Positions 18,024 to 26,763 of a stretch of DNA of 64,000 nucleotides are shown here, in pieces. The notes under the pieces were generated by a model, which saw only the letters and a program-made list of their open reading frames with translations, made no database searches and was not told the origin of the DNA. The DNA is from JAFGTX01 sp942492225 (GTDB taxonomy: Bacteria; Bacillota; Clostridia; Peptostreptococcales; Acidaminobacteraceae), in NCBI GenBank assembly GCA_942492225.1, contig CALODS010000013.1:62001-126000 (forward strand), in the 5' to 3' direction. A program made the translations under genes and the position numbers. Numbering within the stretch: position 1 is the first letter of the stretch; each line of letters begins with the position of its first letter.

Positions 18024-18168
18024 CTTAGTTAAGACAAACAAAAATCAACAGCTGTTCGTTCGCCTATTACCATTATAATAATCCTCTTATCATTTAGCAA
18101 GGTTTATTTTTACAATTTATACATTTAACTTCTTCACGCTAGCATTATCCACATTCTCCGTAGGATAT

Positions 18169-19260
18169 TTATATTACATGAACAAAACGTTCGTTTATTA
18201 TTCCTTTTATCAAACATCCACCTAACACTTCATTTTCACGATAAAATACAGCAACCTGTCCAACCGCAACTGCCCTTGCAGGTTTGTCAAATACAATATA
18301 ATGATATTTATCACGATTTATTATTTTACAATCCAACAAATAACCCCACTGACAAACCTTTACCTTTAGAGGTTGATCTATTGGTACATTATCATAAATA
18401 GTAAAATTAAAAGCTTCACCAACAAAACCAAAAGAATATGTTTCTTCGTCATTTCCAAGGACAACTTCATTTGTTTCTGCCCTTAACTCAATAACATACA
18501 TTGGTCTGTTTAAGGTTGAAAGCAAGCCCCTTTTCTGGCCAATTGTATAATTAACAATACCTTGATGTCGTCCTAAAATCTCTCCATCCTTTGTGATAAA
18601 ATTCCCTTCATTCACTCTATTAGGGGCTTTTTCTTTAATGTAATCAAAGTACTTGCCGTTAGGAATAAAACATATATCCGTCGAATCCTTCTTTACTGCA
18701 ATTTCTTTATTTATTTCAAGGGCCATTGAGCGTACAACAGCCTTCTCTTCCATAAATCCAAGGGGTAACATTAATTTACTCAATTGCCATTGCGATAATG
18801 AGTGGAGTAAAAATGATTGATCTTTTCTGGCATCTTTACCTTGAAATATTCTATATTTATTTGTAAGCTCATCGAATTTTATGTTTGCGTAATGCCCTGT
18901 CGCTAAATAGTCTGCACCTAGTTCAACGATAGCTTCTAAAAATGCACCATATTTTACACTTGGATTGCACATTGCACAGGGATTTGGTGTTTCACCTTTT
19001 AAGTAAGCATTTATAAAAGGATCAATGACCTTTTCCTTAAAAATCAACCTCAAATCTACTATTTCATGTGATATTCCAAGGGTTTCACATACTGTTCTAG
19101 CATCCTTCAAAAAAGCTGGTGGCGTTAAGACACCATTTACCTCTTCATCAAAAATATACATGGTCACACCAATAACTTCATACCCTTCATCTATAAGCAT
19201 TCTTGCACATACCATACTATCTACACCACCGCTAATACCAACGGCTATTTTTTCTTTCAT
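18169..19260 (-). CDS. mnmA: tRNA-specific 2-thiouridylase
   Basis: Catalyses 2-thiolation of U34 in tRNA-Lys, -Glu and -Gln. The 363-aa protein has the PP-loop SGGVDS (about residues 10-15), the catalytic Cys in NPCAMCN, the second Cys in STDICFIP and the C-terminal OB-like domain. The ATG at 19260 gives MKEKIAVGISGG with GAAAGGA 8 nt upstream. Longer N-termini are possible but lack a Shine-Dalgarno and are not conserved in the family. Confidence 0.95.
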   Translation of the reverse strand: MKEKIAVGISGGVDSMVCARMLIDEGYEVIGVTMYIFDEEVNGVLTPPAFLKDARTVCETLGISHEIVDLRLIFKEKVIDPFINAYLKGETPNPCAMCNPSVKYGAFLEAIVELGADYLATGHYANIKFDELTNKYRIFQGKDARKDQSFLLHSLSQWQLSKLMLPLGFMEEKAVVRSMALEINKEIAVKKDSTDICFIPNGKYFDYIKEKAPNRVNEGNFITKDGEILGRHQGIVNYTIGQKRGLLSTLNRPMYVIELRAETNEVVLGNDEETYSFGFVGEAFNFTIYDNVPIDQPLKVKVCQWGYLLDCKIINRDKYHYIVFDKPARAVAVGQVAVFYRENEVLGGCLIKGIINERFVHVI

Positions 19261-19346
19261 TCTCATTGTCCTTTCAATTACTTCTTTCCATATTTTACAC
19301 CAAGTCACATAAAAAAAATACCTTAATCACTCAAGGTATTTCAATC

Positions 19347-19907
19347 TTATTTATCATTGATAATCACTTTGTTAATTATTTTCCCTAAAACATAAGTATT
19401 TAAATAACGTCCTTCATTTACTAAATGATCCGCTTCTTTTTTTCCTTCTATCTTAAATCCGTAAGCATTATAAAAGGCTAAAGCTCTGTCGTTATCTTCA
19501 ACAACTTCTAACTCAATACGTTCAATGCCAACATCGTTTGACCATTCAATAAAAGCGTCCATTAATTTTTTTGCAACTTTTTTGCCCCAATACTCCTTTA
19601 GAACACCAATAACAAATCCAGCTACATGTTTATTTCTTGAAAATTGCCCTCTAGAGCCTGATATAAATCCAATTAACTTTCCATTATTATACGCACCAAA
19701 TAAAAAACTTGATGCATCATTAATATTTTTCCTAATTGTATCTCTTTGTTTTTCGGCATCAATTTCAACTTCTTCCAATTCGCGCATTAAGAAATCTGTT
19801 TCTGATGCCAAACGCATTTGCAGTTCAATCATCTGAACAGCATCTTCTTCTTTTACAAAGCGAACAATCAAATCCCCATTTGATTCTACTTGCAATAATT
19901 TACTCAT
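19347..19907 (-). CDS. GNAT family N-acetyltransferase
   Basis: A 187-aa acetyltransferase with the acetyl-CoA-binding region IGVLKEYWGKKVAKKLMDAFIEW and the C-terminal RALAFYNAYGFKIEG. The beginning of the domain (RFVKEEDAVQMIELQ) fits a RimJ/RimL-like or PF00583 member. The ATG at 19907 (MSKLLQVE) lies at the start of the domain; 18 further codons upstream are open but have no Shine-Dalgarno. The substrate is unknown. Confidence 0.85.
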   Translation of the reverse strand: MSKLLQVESNGDLIVRFVKEEDAVQMIELQMRLASETDFLMRELEEVEIDAEKQRDTIRKNINDASSFLFGAYNNGKLIGFISGSRGQFSRNKHVAGFVIGVLKEYWGKKVAKKLMDAFIEWSNDVGIERIELEVVEDNDRALAFYNAYGFKIEGKKEADHLVNEGRYLNTYVLGKIINKVIINDK

Positions 19908-20004
19908 TTCATCACCACAACCCCAAGTTAATACATTAATTATAACAAATATATGTGACAAAGTGATTGCAGAAGGATTTCAACGGGATTAAACTTTTTA
20001 TCAT

Positions 20005-21018
20005 TTACTCTTTATCGAGCAGTTCTTCTGGTACTTCAATCACTGCAATCCATGATCCATTATAGGAAACTGGCTCTTTAGGACTGGTTTGAAACACTAT
20101 TTTGTTACTCAGCGCAGACCAATCTGGTGCTGTGTCATAATAATCTGACGTTGTAAGCGCAAATTCATTTTTGTTATATATGTTTTTTATAAACAATTTA
20201 TTCTTTTCGATTTCTATGCCATCTAATGATCTATTAGATGAGTAAACTATCCAATTACTATCTGGAGAAAAAGATCCGTAAGTTTCATCACCGATACTTT
20301 CAGTTATTCGTCTATGCCTAATACCATTATAATCCGATACATAGATACTCCACTCTCTAAACTGTCCATCGTATTGTTCATATAAAACAATATAACCATC
20401 TGGAGCCCATTTAGGTCGTCTTTTGTGATCCTCACCAGTTGTTAACTGCAAAATTTCTCCAGTGACCAAGTTCATCTTATATATTTGCTGAATAGGCGTT
20501 CCATCTCTTAATAAAACTTCTGATGGAGCATCGAAAATAACCCATTGTCCATCTGGTGAAACAGCTGGATTAGAACATATCATTAACTGATTATACATGT
20601 TATTATCCTCATATTCATCATGTTTTAATTGAAGAGACTTAAGTAAGGACTTACCAAGAACAATCTCCGTGTAGATCAGTTCATTTTCCCTAAACAATTC
20701 ACCGTTTGATGATTGAATTCTTTTATTTCGTTCATTGGTTATCGCCGATAAGTTACCTGTCTTAACATTCATAAAATATAGATTTGAGTAATCGTTACCA
20801 TATCCACCTTTTGACAATGTAAAAAGGACTTGTTCTTCATCCGGTGACCAAGTTGGTAGTTCATAACTGCCTTGTTCTTTTGTTTTATAAATCAATGCCT
20901 TATCATGCCGCTGAATAACTTGTGCCTTCCATACAAGTCCCTGAGCAAAATTGACTTGCTGAACACAAAGTATTAACAAGATCAAACACACTATTTTTCT
21001 TGCCCTATTATTAATCAT
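20005..21018 (-). CDS. Secreted TolB-like beta-propeller (PD40/WD40-like) protein
   Basis: A 337-aa protein with a signal peptide (RKIVCLILLILCVQQVNFAQG). PD40-type blades follow, recognisable by repeated SPDG/SPDE-W motifs (TWSPDEEQVLFT, AVSPDGQWVIFDAPS, KWAPDGYIVLYEQ, SFSPDSNWIVYSSN). Such propellers bind peptides, glycans or partner proteins outside the cell. It lies 24 bp after the acyl-CoA ligase and may be the last gene of the biotin-linked operon. Its functional link to biotin is unclear. Confidence 0.8.
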   Translation of the reverse strand: MINNRARKIVCLILLILCVQQVNFAQGLVWKAQVIQRHDKALIYKTKEQGSYELPTWSPDEEQVLFTLSKGGYGNDYSNLYFMNVKTGNLSAITNERNKRIQSSNGELFRENELIYTEIVLGKSLLKSLQLKHDEYEDNNMYNQLMICSNPAVSPDGQWVIFDAPSEVLLRDGTPIQQIYKMNLVTGEILQLTTGEDHKRRPKWAPDGYIVLYEQYDGQFREWSIYVSDYNGIRHRRITESIGDETYGSFSPDSNWIVYSSNRSLDGIEIEKNKLFIKNIYNKNEFALTTSDYYDTAPDWSALSNKIVFQTSPKEPVSYNGSWIAVIEVPEELLDKE

Positions 21019-21042
21019 ATGATTTATGCACTCTCCATTTAT

Positions 21043-22269
21043 TTATTCGAATAATGCTCTTATTCTAACCATATCATATTTACCTGTATCTGAGTATATG
21101 CCATTTGACACAACCTTGATTCTTTTAGGCCACTGCCACTGAGGTATGTGTGTTGTTAAATATATTTCAACAGCGTCTTTTGTTATTTTAACTGATCTTG
21201 TTGAATCAGAAATAATATAGAGTCCATAACCTGCTAAAGTATTATCTTTTAACATCACGCAATCAATAAAAAGGATGTCGTCGATACCATCAATGCACTT
21301 TAAGGCTTCAATAATCATCATTGCGTCAAATTTTCTACCATGGCTATTTATTTGTGTGTCTCTGCGTCCACGTAGATATAAGTAACCCTCATTGTCCAAC
21401 ACACCATAATCATAAGCAGAATCATATGCCTGACCACCACTCAAACTATAGAGGGAAGTTCCAAAAATAATGCCATCTCTTATCTCAATAGAAACACCCT
21501 TAAAGGCTTTGCCAACGGATTTTGGACGCACCAATAATTCCTCGTGGGTAATTCCACTGATATGACCTAATTCTGCGGCACCATAATAATGATGAATTTT
21601 TATATTAGGGCACTGTTTATAAAAATCATGAAGCACTTTCTGGGAAAGCGCTTCACCAGCCGTTGTAATCTCAAGAGTGTAATACCATATAGTCTGAGTT
21701 GCTTTAGTGATTAACCTTAATTTTGATGGTACTAAATAGGCAATAGAACAGCTGTGCTTTTCTATTAATTCAATCCACTTTTTAGGGTTCTTATCTAATG
21801 ACAACACAAGTGTTCCCCCTATTTGTAATATATGAAGTGCACTATATAGATTGGCTGTATATTCAAGCGAACCATTTAGAAAAAGGATATCTTGAGTCGA
21901 AATATTAAATATTTCTGAATATGCTTGAAAACTTTCTAACCACTGTTTATGTTTTTTGAAAATATATTTTTTGCGCCCTGTTGTTCCCGATGTAGTTGCT
22001 AGCAAAAAAACATCTGCTGAAATGTCCTCTTTAGAAATAGTTTCCGCTGAATCTTCTACACCTAAATAAACTGGAAACCTATCCACGAGGCCTCTGATGA
22101 CCGACAAGAGTTGTTCAAAGGGATTAGCACTCGTACACACATGAACACCCGACGCATTTTTTTTAATGTTTTTCAATGCCATTGCTGCTCTGATCAGCTC
22201 AGTATACGTATAGCTTATCTCATTATCAATCACTGCTATTTTATCACTGTGCTTTATCCATTCAATCAT
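21043..22269 (-). CDS. AMP-binding acyl-CoA ligase-like protein (YhfT type)
   Basis: A 408-aa adenylate-forming enzyme with the P-loop-like LLATTSGTTGRKKYIFKKH (about residues 105-123), A5-like HHYYGAAELGHISG, the A7/A8 region YLRGRRDTQINSHGRKFD and a C-terminal hinge domain. It is shorter than most acyl-CoA synthetases (500 or more aa), like YhfT-type proteins. It adjoins thiolase and BioY genes as yhfT does in the BirA-controlled yhfUTS operon of Bacillus subtilis. It probably activates a fatty or dicarboxylic acid; the substrate is not known. Confidence 0.8.
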   Translation of the reverse strand: MIEWIKHSDKIAVIDNEISYTYTELIRAAMALKNIKKNASGVHVCTSANPFEQLLSVIRGLVDRFPVYLGVEDSAETISKEDISADVFLLATTSGTTGRKKYIFKKHKQWLESFQAYSEIFNISTQDILFLNGSLEYTANLYSALHILQIGGTLVLSLDKNPKKWIELIEKHSCSIAYLVPSKLRLITKATQTIWYYTLEITTAGEALSQKVLHDFYKQCPNIKIHHYYGAAELGHISGITHEELLVRPKSVGKAFKGVSIEIRDGIIFGTSLYSLSGGQAYDSAYDYGVLDNEGYLYLRGRRDTQINSHGRKFDAMMIIEALKCIDGIDDILFIDCVMLKDNTLAGYGLYIISDSTRSVKITKDAVEIYLTTHIPQWQWPKRIKVVSNGIYSDTGKYDMVRIRALFE

Positions 22270-22270
22270 T

Positions 22271-23416
22271 TTATACTTTCCTCACAAGAACCGCTATCCC
22301 TTGTCCACCAGCAACGCCCATAGTTGCTATACCATAAGGTTTTGTGGTTAACTTCATATCAATCATCAAATGAGACATAATAATACCACCTGATGCACCA
22401 TATGGATGACCATAGGCAAGTGCACCACCAATGGGGTTAATGAACCTCTTATCAATCCCCAAGTATCGCTCTACAGCCCAAGTTTTAATTGCAAAAGCTT
22501 CATTTACTTCAATTGCACCAATATCTTCTACATCAACATCATATGCTGACATTAGTTGACGACACGCAACTATCGGTCCAAGGGGTGAATAGTTGGGATT
22601 TAGTCCCACACTTTTAATACCAATAATTTCCGCAAGTGGTGAAAGGCCTTGTTCTTTTATTAATTCTTCTGACACTAAAAGAATCATTGAGGCTCCGTCA
22701 TGCATCAAACAACTATTAGCAGCCGTTGTATAACCACCTTCTGAAACCAGTGGTTTTGCACGCTTTATTAGTCGTGACGACATATGCTCACGAATGTTTT
22801 CATCGTCCTTTATCATGACACCATTTTCATCTCGAATAGGACAAATAACATCTTCCAAACAGCCTTTATTTTTTGCATAAATAGCCTTCTGATGACTATT
22901 CATCACAATTTCTTCGATTGCGTCTAAGGAGGGGCTCAATAGTTGGTAACAATTTTCTGCACCAACTAACATATCAGGATCTCCCAGTTTAAGAGGTGAA
23001 AATTGACCTCTTTTTTCTGGGATCTCACCATGGTAATAAGGATCTCTCGGATTTAGAAAAATCCTTGCTTCTTGTGATGTACTTTCAACGCCACCAGCTA
23101 ATACTGCCGATTTGTGTCCACTTGCAATACTATAAAAAGCATATTCAAGAGATTTTAAACTTCCACCACATTGATAATCAATAGTAGTCGCAGTTGTTGT
23201 CATTGGCATACCTGCTTCTAAAATACACAGTCTTGCCAAATTTCCTCCAAGTCCAACGGCTTTAGCGATTAAAACATCTTGAATTTCTATTTTTTTTATT
23301 ATAGGCATTTGATTGATCAATTGAGCCATCAATTGTTCTGGTCTCAAATGCGCCAAAGCCCCATTGGTTTTACCAATAGGGCTTCTCTTTATGTCAAGAA
23401 TATAAACTTTACGCAT
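22271..23416 (-). CDS. Thiolase family protein (YhfS type)
   Basis: A 381-aa thiolase. The N-terminal catalytic Cys is in TIDYQCGGSLKSLEYA (about residue 82), the His in NPIGGALAYGHPYGASG (about 337), and the C-terminal thiolase signature is MGVAGGQGIAVL; here the usual C-G-G-G-Q Cys is replaced by A-G-G-Q. Loss of that Cys suggests altered chemistry (condensation without the classic second Cys). It overlaps bioY by 8 bp and abuts the ligase by 1 bp, showing one transcript. Confidence 0.85.
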   Translation of the reverse strand: MRKVYILDIKRSPIGKTNGALAHLRPEQLMAQLINQMPIIKKIEIQDVLIAKAVGLGGNLARLCILEAGMPMTTTATTIDYQCGGSLKSLEYAFYSIASGHKSAVLAGGVESTSQEARIFLNPRDPYYHGEIPEKRGQFSPLKLGDPDMLVGAENCYQLLSPSLDAIEEIVMNSHQKAIYAKNKGCLEDVICPIRDENGVMIKDDENIREHMSSRLIKRAKPLVSEGGYTTAANSCLMHDGASMILLVSEELIKEQGLSPLAEIIGIKSVGLNPNYSPLGPIVACRQLMSAYDVDVEDIGAIEVNEAFAIKTWAVERYLGIDKRFINPIGGALAYGHPYGASGGIIMSHLMIDMKLTTKPYGIATMGVAGGQGIAVLVRKV

Positions 23417-23954
23417 TTAAATATACCGCTAATCTACTTCTTAATGGTAGCGCTAATGATACTGCAATAAATACTTTGATAAAATCACCTATTAGAAATG
23501 GTAGTGCACCGGCCTTTAATGCAGTTGCCATATCCATGCTCAATAACATTGCCATCACTGGTACACCACAAAGATACACAACAACAATACCACCCACAAT
23601 TGACGCAATGGACATTTTTATTAAATTTACCTTTTTACCTTTTACAATACTAATAACAACTGCACCAATTAAAAAACCTATAATATATCCCCCACTTGGT
23701 GATGCGAGAACCGCTATACCGCCACGTCCACCTGAAAAAACAGGTGCACCAACAATTCCAACTAATATCCATGCTGAAACACTGTAAAAGGCTTGTTTTG
23801 GGGTTAATAATAATCCGATTAACATAATTACTAGGGTCTGTCCTGAAATAGGTACTGGTGAAATTGGAATTGGAACGGACACATATCCCATAACACCAAT
23901 TAATGCTGCAAACATACCTGCCAATATCATATCTTTTGTTGAAATTTTATTCAT
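23409..23954 (-). CDS. bioY: BioY biotin transporter (ECF S component)
   Basis: A 181-aa integral membrane protein with six TM segments and BioY hallmarks: an N-terminal MILAGMFAALIGVMGYVSVPIP, then PISGQTLVIMLIGLLL, and GGRGGIAVLASPSGGYIIGF. It captures biotin for an ECF transporter, or works alone. It starts 1 bp after the hotdog-gene stop and overlaps the thiolase gene, so it belongs to the operon controlled by the BirA-like operator upstream of 24516. Confidence 0.94.
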   Translation of the reverse strand: MNKISTKDMILAGMFAALIGVMGYVSVPIPISPVPISGQTLVIMLIGLLLTPKQAFYSVSAWILVGIVGAPVFSGGRGGIAVLASPSGGYIIGFLIGAVVISIVKGKKVNLIKMSIASIVGGIVVVYLCGVPVMAMLLSMDMATALKAGALPFLIGDFIKVFIAVSLALPLRSRLAVYLNA

Positions 23955-23955
23955 T

Positions 23956-24516
23956 TTACGCCTCCAAAGTTAATGTCGCTATACAGTCTTCCCTATAATT
24001 ATTTATATAGACTATATTGTCTCTTTTTTTTATGGTGAAAGGATCATCTGCAAAAAGCGGGAGTAAGAATTTTATTTGATAGGTTATTCCAGCGCAGTCG
24101 TCTTGAGACATGCTCCACAGTATTTTTTGGAGTAACAATAGTCCAGGAACAACTGGACGTTCACCCTTGTGTATTATATTGTGATCATTGGCTGTTTGTG
24201 TAAACGTTTCTATTTCCAACCTACCAATACGTTCAAATTCCTCTTTATTTACTTTTACATCTGACGTAGAAGGTTCAATGATACTTCCATGAATGAACAT
24301 ACCTTCTGAAATACAATAACTTTCATCATACTTGATGCTATAAAATGTTTGCTCTTGATGACAGCGTTTATTTAACCGCCAACGAATAGGCTTTTGCACC
24401 TCTTTGCTCTCATTTATACAAAATGAAATTTTAAGTTGACCAATCATAACATCCAGTGGTAATGCTGACTTTATTGCGTTCAAATCGCTTATTATCATTT
24501 CTATGTGTTTGAACAT
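23956..24516 (-). CDS. Hotdog-fold (MaoC-like dehydratase) protein of the biotin-linked operon
   Basis: A 186-aa protein whose C-terminal half resembles MaoC/hydratase hotdog domains: a FTQTANDHNIIH active-site-type motif, PVVPGLLLLQKIL and YQIKFLLPLFADDPF. The N-terminal half is a diverged second hotdog or lid. The ATG at 24516 has GAGAGG 7 nt upstream. A longer reading frame extends to 24588, but that N-terminus would be translated from the promoter and operator and is rejected. With a thiolase and an acyl ligase it suggests a short acyl-chain modification route. Confidence 0.75.
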   Translation of the reverse strand: MFKHIEMIISDLNAIKSALPLDVMIGQLKISFCINESKEVQKPIRWRLNKRCHQEQTFYSIKYDESYCISEGMFIHGSIIEPSTSDVKVNKEEFERIGRLEIETFTQTANDHNIIHKGERPVVPGLLLLQKILWSMSQDDCAGITYQIKFLLPLFADDPFTIKKRDNIVYINNYREDCIATLTLEA

Positions 24517-24535
24517 CCCTTTACCTCTCATGGTT

Positions 24536-24564
24536 ATTATAGTCACTAAAAAAGCTATTGTCAA
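24536..24564 (-). promoter_or_regulatory. Consensus sigma-A promoter of the biotin-linked operon
   Basis: On the minus strand TTGACA (24559-24564) and TATAAT (24536-24541) are both perfect and separated by exactly 17 bp. They lie about 20 bp upstream of the first gene's start codon. The -35 lies inside the right half of the BirA-like palindrome. Confidence 0.9.
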
Positions 24565-24593
24565 CCATATAAAAAAAAAGGTTAACAATAGCT
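24553..24593. promoter_or_regulatory. BirA-type biotin operator
   Basis: Half-sites AGCTATTGTCAACC (24553-24566) and GGTTAACAATAGCT (24580-24593) are inverted repeats with one mismatch over 14 bp and match the biotin repressor signal (TTGTnAACC...GGTTnACAA). They cover the -35 of the promoter feeding the bioY operon, so BirA-biotinyl-AMP binding would block transcription. The spacer is 13 bp, including a run of nine A; the usual spacing is about 14-16. Confidence 0.85.
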
Positions 24594-24597
24594 TTAA

Positions 24598-25149
24598 TTA
24601 TATTTCCCGTCCCAAATCGTATACATGTTTCAATGTTTCATTTTTGTTAGAAAATTCAATAGATGAACGTTGTATCGCCATATGTGAAACAATCTCCAGA
24701 TTCATTTTCTTGGCGATATATTCAAAAGTTTTCAAAACTTCACTATAACCTGACTGTTCAATGGTTTCATCGGTATATGTTCCTAGTATAACAAGTTTAC
24801 GTTTTTTTGTTTTAAAGATCTCAAGGTCTAATGCGTAGAAACGATCAATAAAGGATTTCATTTTCCCTGGCAAATGCGCCCAAATAATAGGAAATGAAAA
24901 AACAATTATATCCGCTTTTCTGACAACATCATAAATAAGGGTCATATCATCTTTAATGATACAATCTTCAATCCGTCCAGTTTTACAAGCGTCACATCGC
25001 TCACATGGCATCAAAATCATAGACTGTGTATTATACCTCGTTATTTCAGCCTCTTCATAAACAGATTTTAAACCCGCTAAATATTTTTCTAATACAATTT
25101 CGGTTTGCCTCATCGGTTGTGGATTTCCATGTAATGCTAGAACCTTCAT
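24598..25149 (-). CDS. Flavodoxin-like NAD(P)H-dependent oxidoreductase
   Basis: A 183-aa protein of the NADPH-dependent FMN reductase/flavodoxin-fold family. It has an N-terminal FMN-binding LHGNPQPMRQTE, an iron-sulfur-flavoprotein-like cysteine cluster CERCDACKTGRIEDC (about residues 49-63), SFPIIWAHLPGKMKSFIDRF and LVILGTYTDE. The Cys cluster may hold a [4Fe-4S] centre as in Isf proteins. It follows the histidine phosphatase on the same strand after 44 bp and ends just before the biotin operator. Confidence 0.85.
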   Translation of the reverse strand: MKVLALHGNPQPMRQTEIVLEKYLAGLKSVYEEAEITRYNTQSMILMPCERCDACKTGRIEDCIIKDDMTLIYDVVRKADIIVFSFPIIWAHLPGKMKSFIDRFYALDLEIFKTKKRKLVILGTYTDETIEQSGYSEVLKTFEYIAKKMNLEIVSHMAIQRSSIEFSNKNETLKHVYDLGREI

Positions 25150-25193
25150 TGAATACCTCCAATCCCTTGTCCATATATGATACCCATTAATAC

Positions 25194-25808
25194 CTATTCA
25201 AATCCTCTGTGGTGACTTATATCTCCTGCCGTAAGAATTTCAAAGCCTTCATCCGTTGATTCTAAAATCGATAAACTTGTTTGTTTCATAAATGGACCTT
25301 CCCATAATTCACTTAAAGGTTTTCTTGCAACAGCACATAGTAAAGATTTTAAGACGATGCCATGAGTCACTACCAAAACATTGCCATCGTGGGATCTTTT
25401 TATCTCTTCTAAGATTTTATAACTTCTCTCGATAACATCATTAAAATCTTCACCTTCCAAAGGCTGAAACAACTCAGGTTTATTCCAAAAGTTAAAAAAA
25501 TTCGTTGCATCTTCTTTTTCAATCACTTGAACTTTTTTACCTTCCCATTGGCCCAACATAATTTCCATAAGTTCCTCACGACATTCTATGGGCATCTGAC
25601 GTTGTCCCTTAACTATTTTTGCTGTATCCATTGCTCTATCACTGCAAGAAGAATAAATTGCACTAAATTCAACATCTTCTAAGCGATTTTTTAGCCACTC
25701 CGCTTGTAATTTGCCTTTATCCGTTAACGGAGAATCTAATTGTCCTTGTAAGCGATGCGCTAAATTCCATTCTGTCTCTCCATGTCTTGTTAAATATATT
25801 GTCGTCAT
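25194..25808 (-). CDS. Histidine phosphatase (phosphoglycerate mutase-like)
   Basis: A 204-aa branch-1 histidine phosphatase: the LTRHGETEWN phosphohistidine motif at residues 6-15, RLQGQLDSPLT, SCSDRAMDTA and VTHGIVLKSLL with the second His. The substrate is unknown; CobC/PhoE-like enzymes share the pattern. In Bacillus a similar gene (yhfR) neighbours the BirA-controlled yhfUTS operon, but here a flavodoxin gene and the operator separate them. Confidence 0.88.
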   Translation of the reverse strand: MTTIYLTRHGETEWNLAHRLQGQLDSPLTDKGKLQAEWLKNRLEDVEFSAIYSSCSDRAMDTAKIVKGQRQMPIECREELMEIMLGQWEGKKVQVIEKEDATNFFNFWNKPELFQPLEGEDFNDVIERSYKILEEIKRSHDGNVLVVTHGIVLKSLLCAVARKPLSELWEGPFMKQTSLSILESTDEGFEILTAGDISHHRGFE

Positions 25809-25858
25809 CTCTATTCTCCTCTCAATTTATATCTCTATTATATCAATTTTATTAGGAC

Positions 25859-25892
25859 ATAAAAACTGCAAATGTATGTTGCATTTGCAGTT
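25859..25892 (-). terminator. Intrinsic terminator after the phosphoesterase gene
   Basis: A perfect 11-bp stem (AACTGCAAATG and complement) followed on the minus strand by TTTTTATG. It lies just beyond the stop of the metallophosphoesterase gene. Confidence 0.75.
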
Positions 25893-25900
25893 GACAAAAT

Positions 25901-26623
25901 CTATTTGTTTTTTCCTTGCAATAATAAGTCTTCATATATATCGTAATAAGGAAATTCTCTTTCTTTTGCAATTTTTAATACTTGTTCAATATCGTAATCT
26001 ACTCGGTGGATTGTTAATGAAAATTCGTTGTTTCCGACAGTAATCACACCATATGATGCTCTAGGGTCTTCATCAAGAGAGAATCCAATCGCGCCAGGAT
26101 TCATTATTTTTTTTCCTTTATAAAAAGCAATCAGTGGCAGATGTGTATGACCACATAAGAGTAAATCAAATGTATTATGGTCTATTAATTCTTCAAAGTA
26201 AGACAATGGTCTCATAATGCCAATGGCTTCTTCAATAGAGTTTGGAGAGCCATGAACACAAAGAATTTTTTTGTCGTTGATGATAACAACACCTTGTTCT
26301 TGAACTTGACTCAATCTCTTTATTTGTTCAGGTGTTAATCGCTCTTTTGCATAATTGTTTCGTGCCATCATAAGTTCTTTTCTCGGTGTATCTAATTCAA
26401 CTTCTTTTCTAAATAATTCTAACCATTCATCTGTATTCCCTTTGATCCAAACCTCTGGCGATAATTGGTCTAGAACCTCAAATACTTCTCTTGGACTTGG
26501 TCCATTCATCACAAGATCTCCTAGGAAAAAGAAATTTTTTATGCCTTGATTTTCAATATCCTGTAATATAGCGTTAAGCGCTGACAAATTACCATGTATG
26601 TCTGATATAACTGCTATTTTCAT
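25901..26623 (-). CDS. Metallophosphoesterase (YfcE/MJ0936 type)
   Basis: A 240-aa calcineurin-like phosphoesterase with the metal motifs in order: SDIHGNL (about residues 6-12), GDLVMNGP, GNTDEW and the C-terminal CGHTHLP. It probably hydrolyses phosphodiesters; the physiological substrate is unknown. The start is the ATG at 26623 (MKIAVISD) with GGAG 8 nt upstream; five codons upstream in the same frame are rejected. Confidence 0.9.
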   Translation of the reverse strand: MKIAVISDIHGNLSALNAILQDIENQGIKNFFFLGDLVMNGPSPREVFEVLDQLSPEVWIKGNTDEWLELFRKEVELDTPRKELMMARNNYAKERLTPEQIKRLSQVQEQGVVIINDKKILCVHGSPNSIEEAIGIMRPLSYFEELIDHNTFDLLLCGHTHLPLIAFYKGKKIMNPGAIGFSLDEDPRASYGVITVGNNEFSLTIHRVDYDIEQVLKIAKEREFPYYDIYEDLLLQGKNK

Positions 26624-26704
26624 TTTACCATCTCCCACTTTGTCTATAAGTCATTCCCAAAAGTTTTGCGTTACCTTTAACTATAATAACTTAGTCAAAA
26701 ACCA

Positions 26705-26728
26705 GAAAAAGAATAGTTACCTATTCTT
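26705..26728 (-). terminator. Intrinsic terminator of carAB
   Basis: Stem AAGAATAG/CTATTCTT with a TTTTTCTGG tail on the minus strand, about 40 bp beyond carB. Confidence 0.7.
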
Positions 26729-26763
26729 CTTCTTATAACTATATATATCCATTTTCTTTTGAT

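Noticed and set aside
24517..24588. 24-residue N-terminal membrane extension of the hotdog protein
   Set aside because: It would be encoded by the -10/-35 region and operator; the ATG at 24516 has a proper ribosome site.
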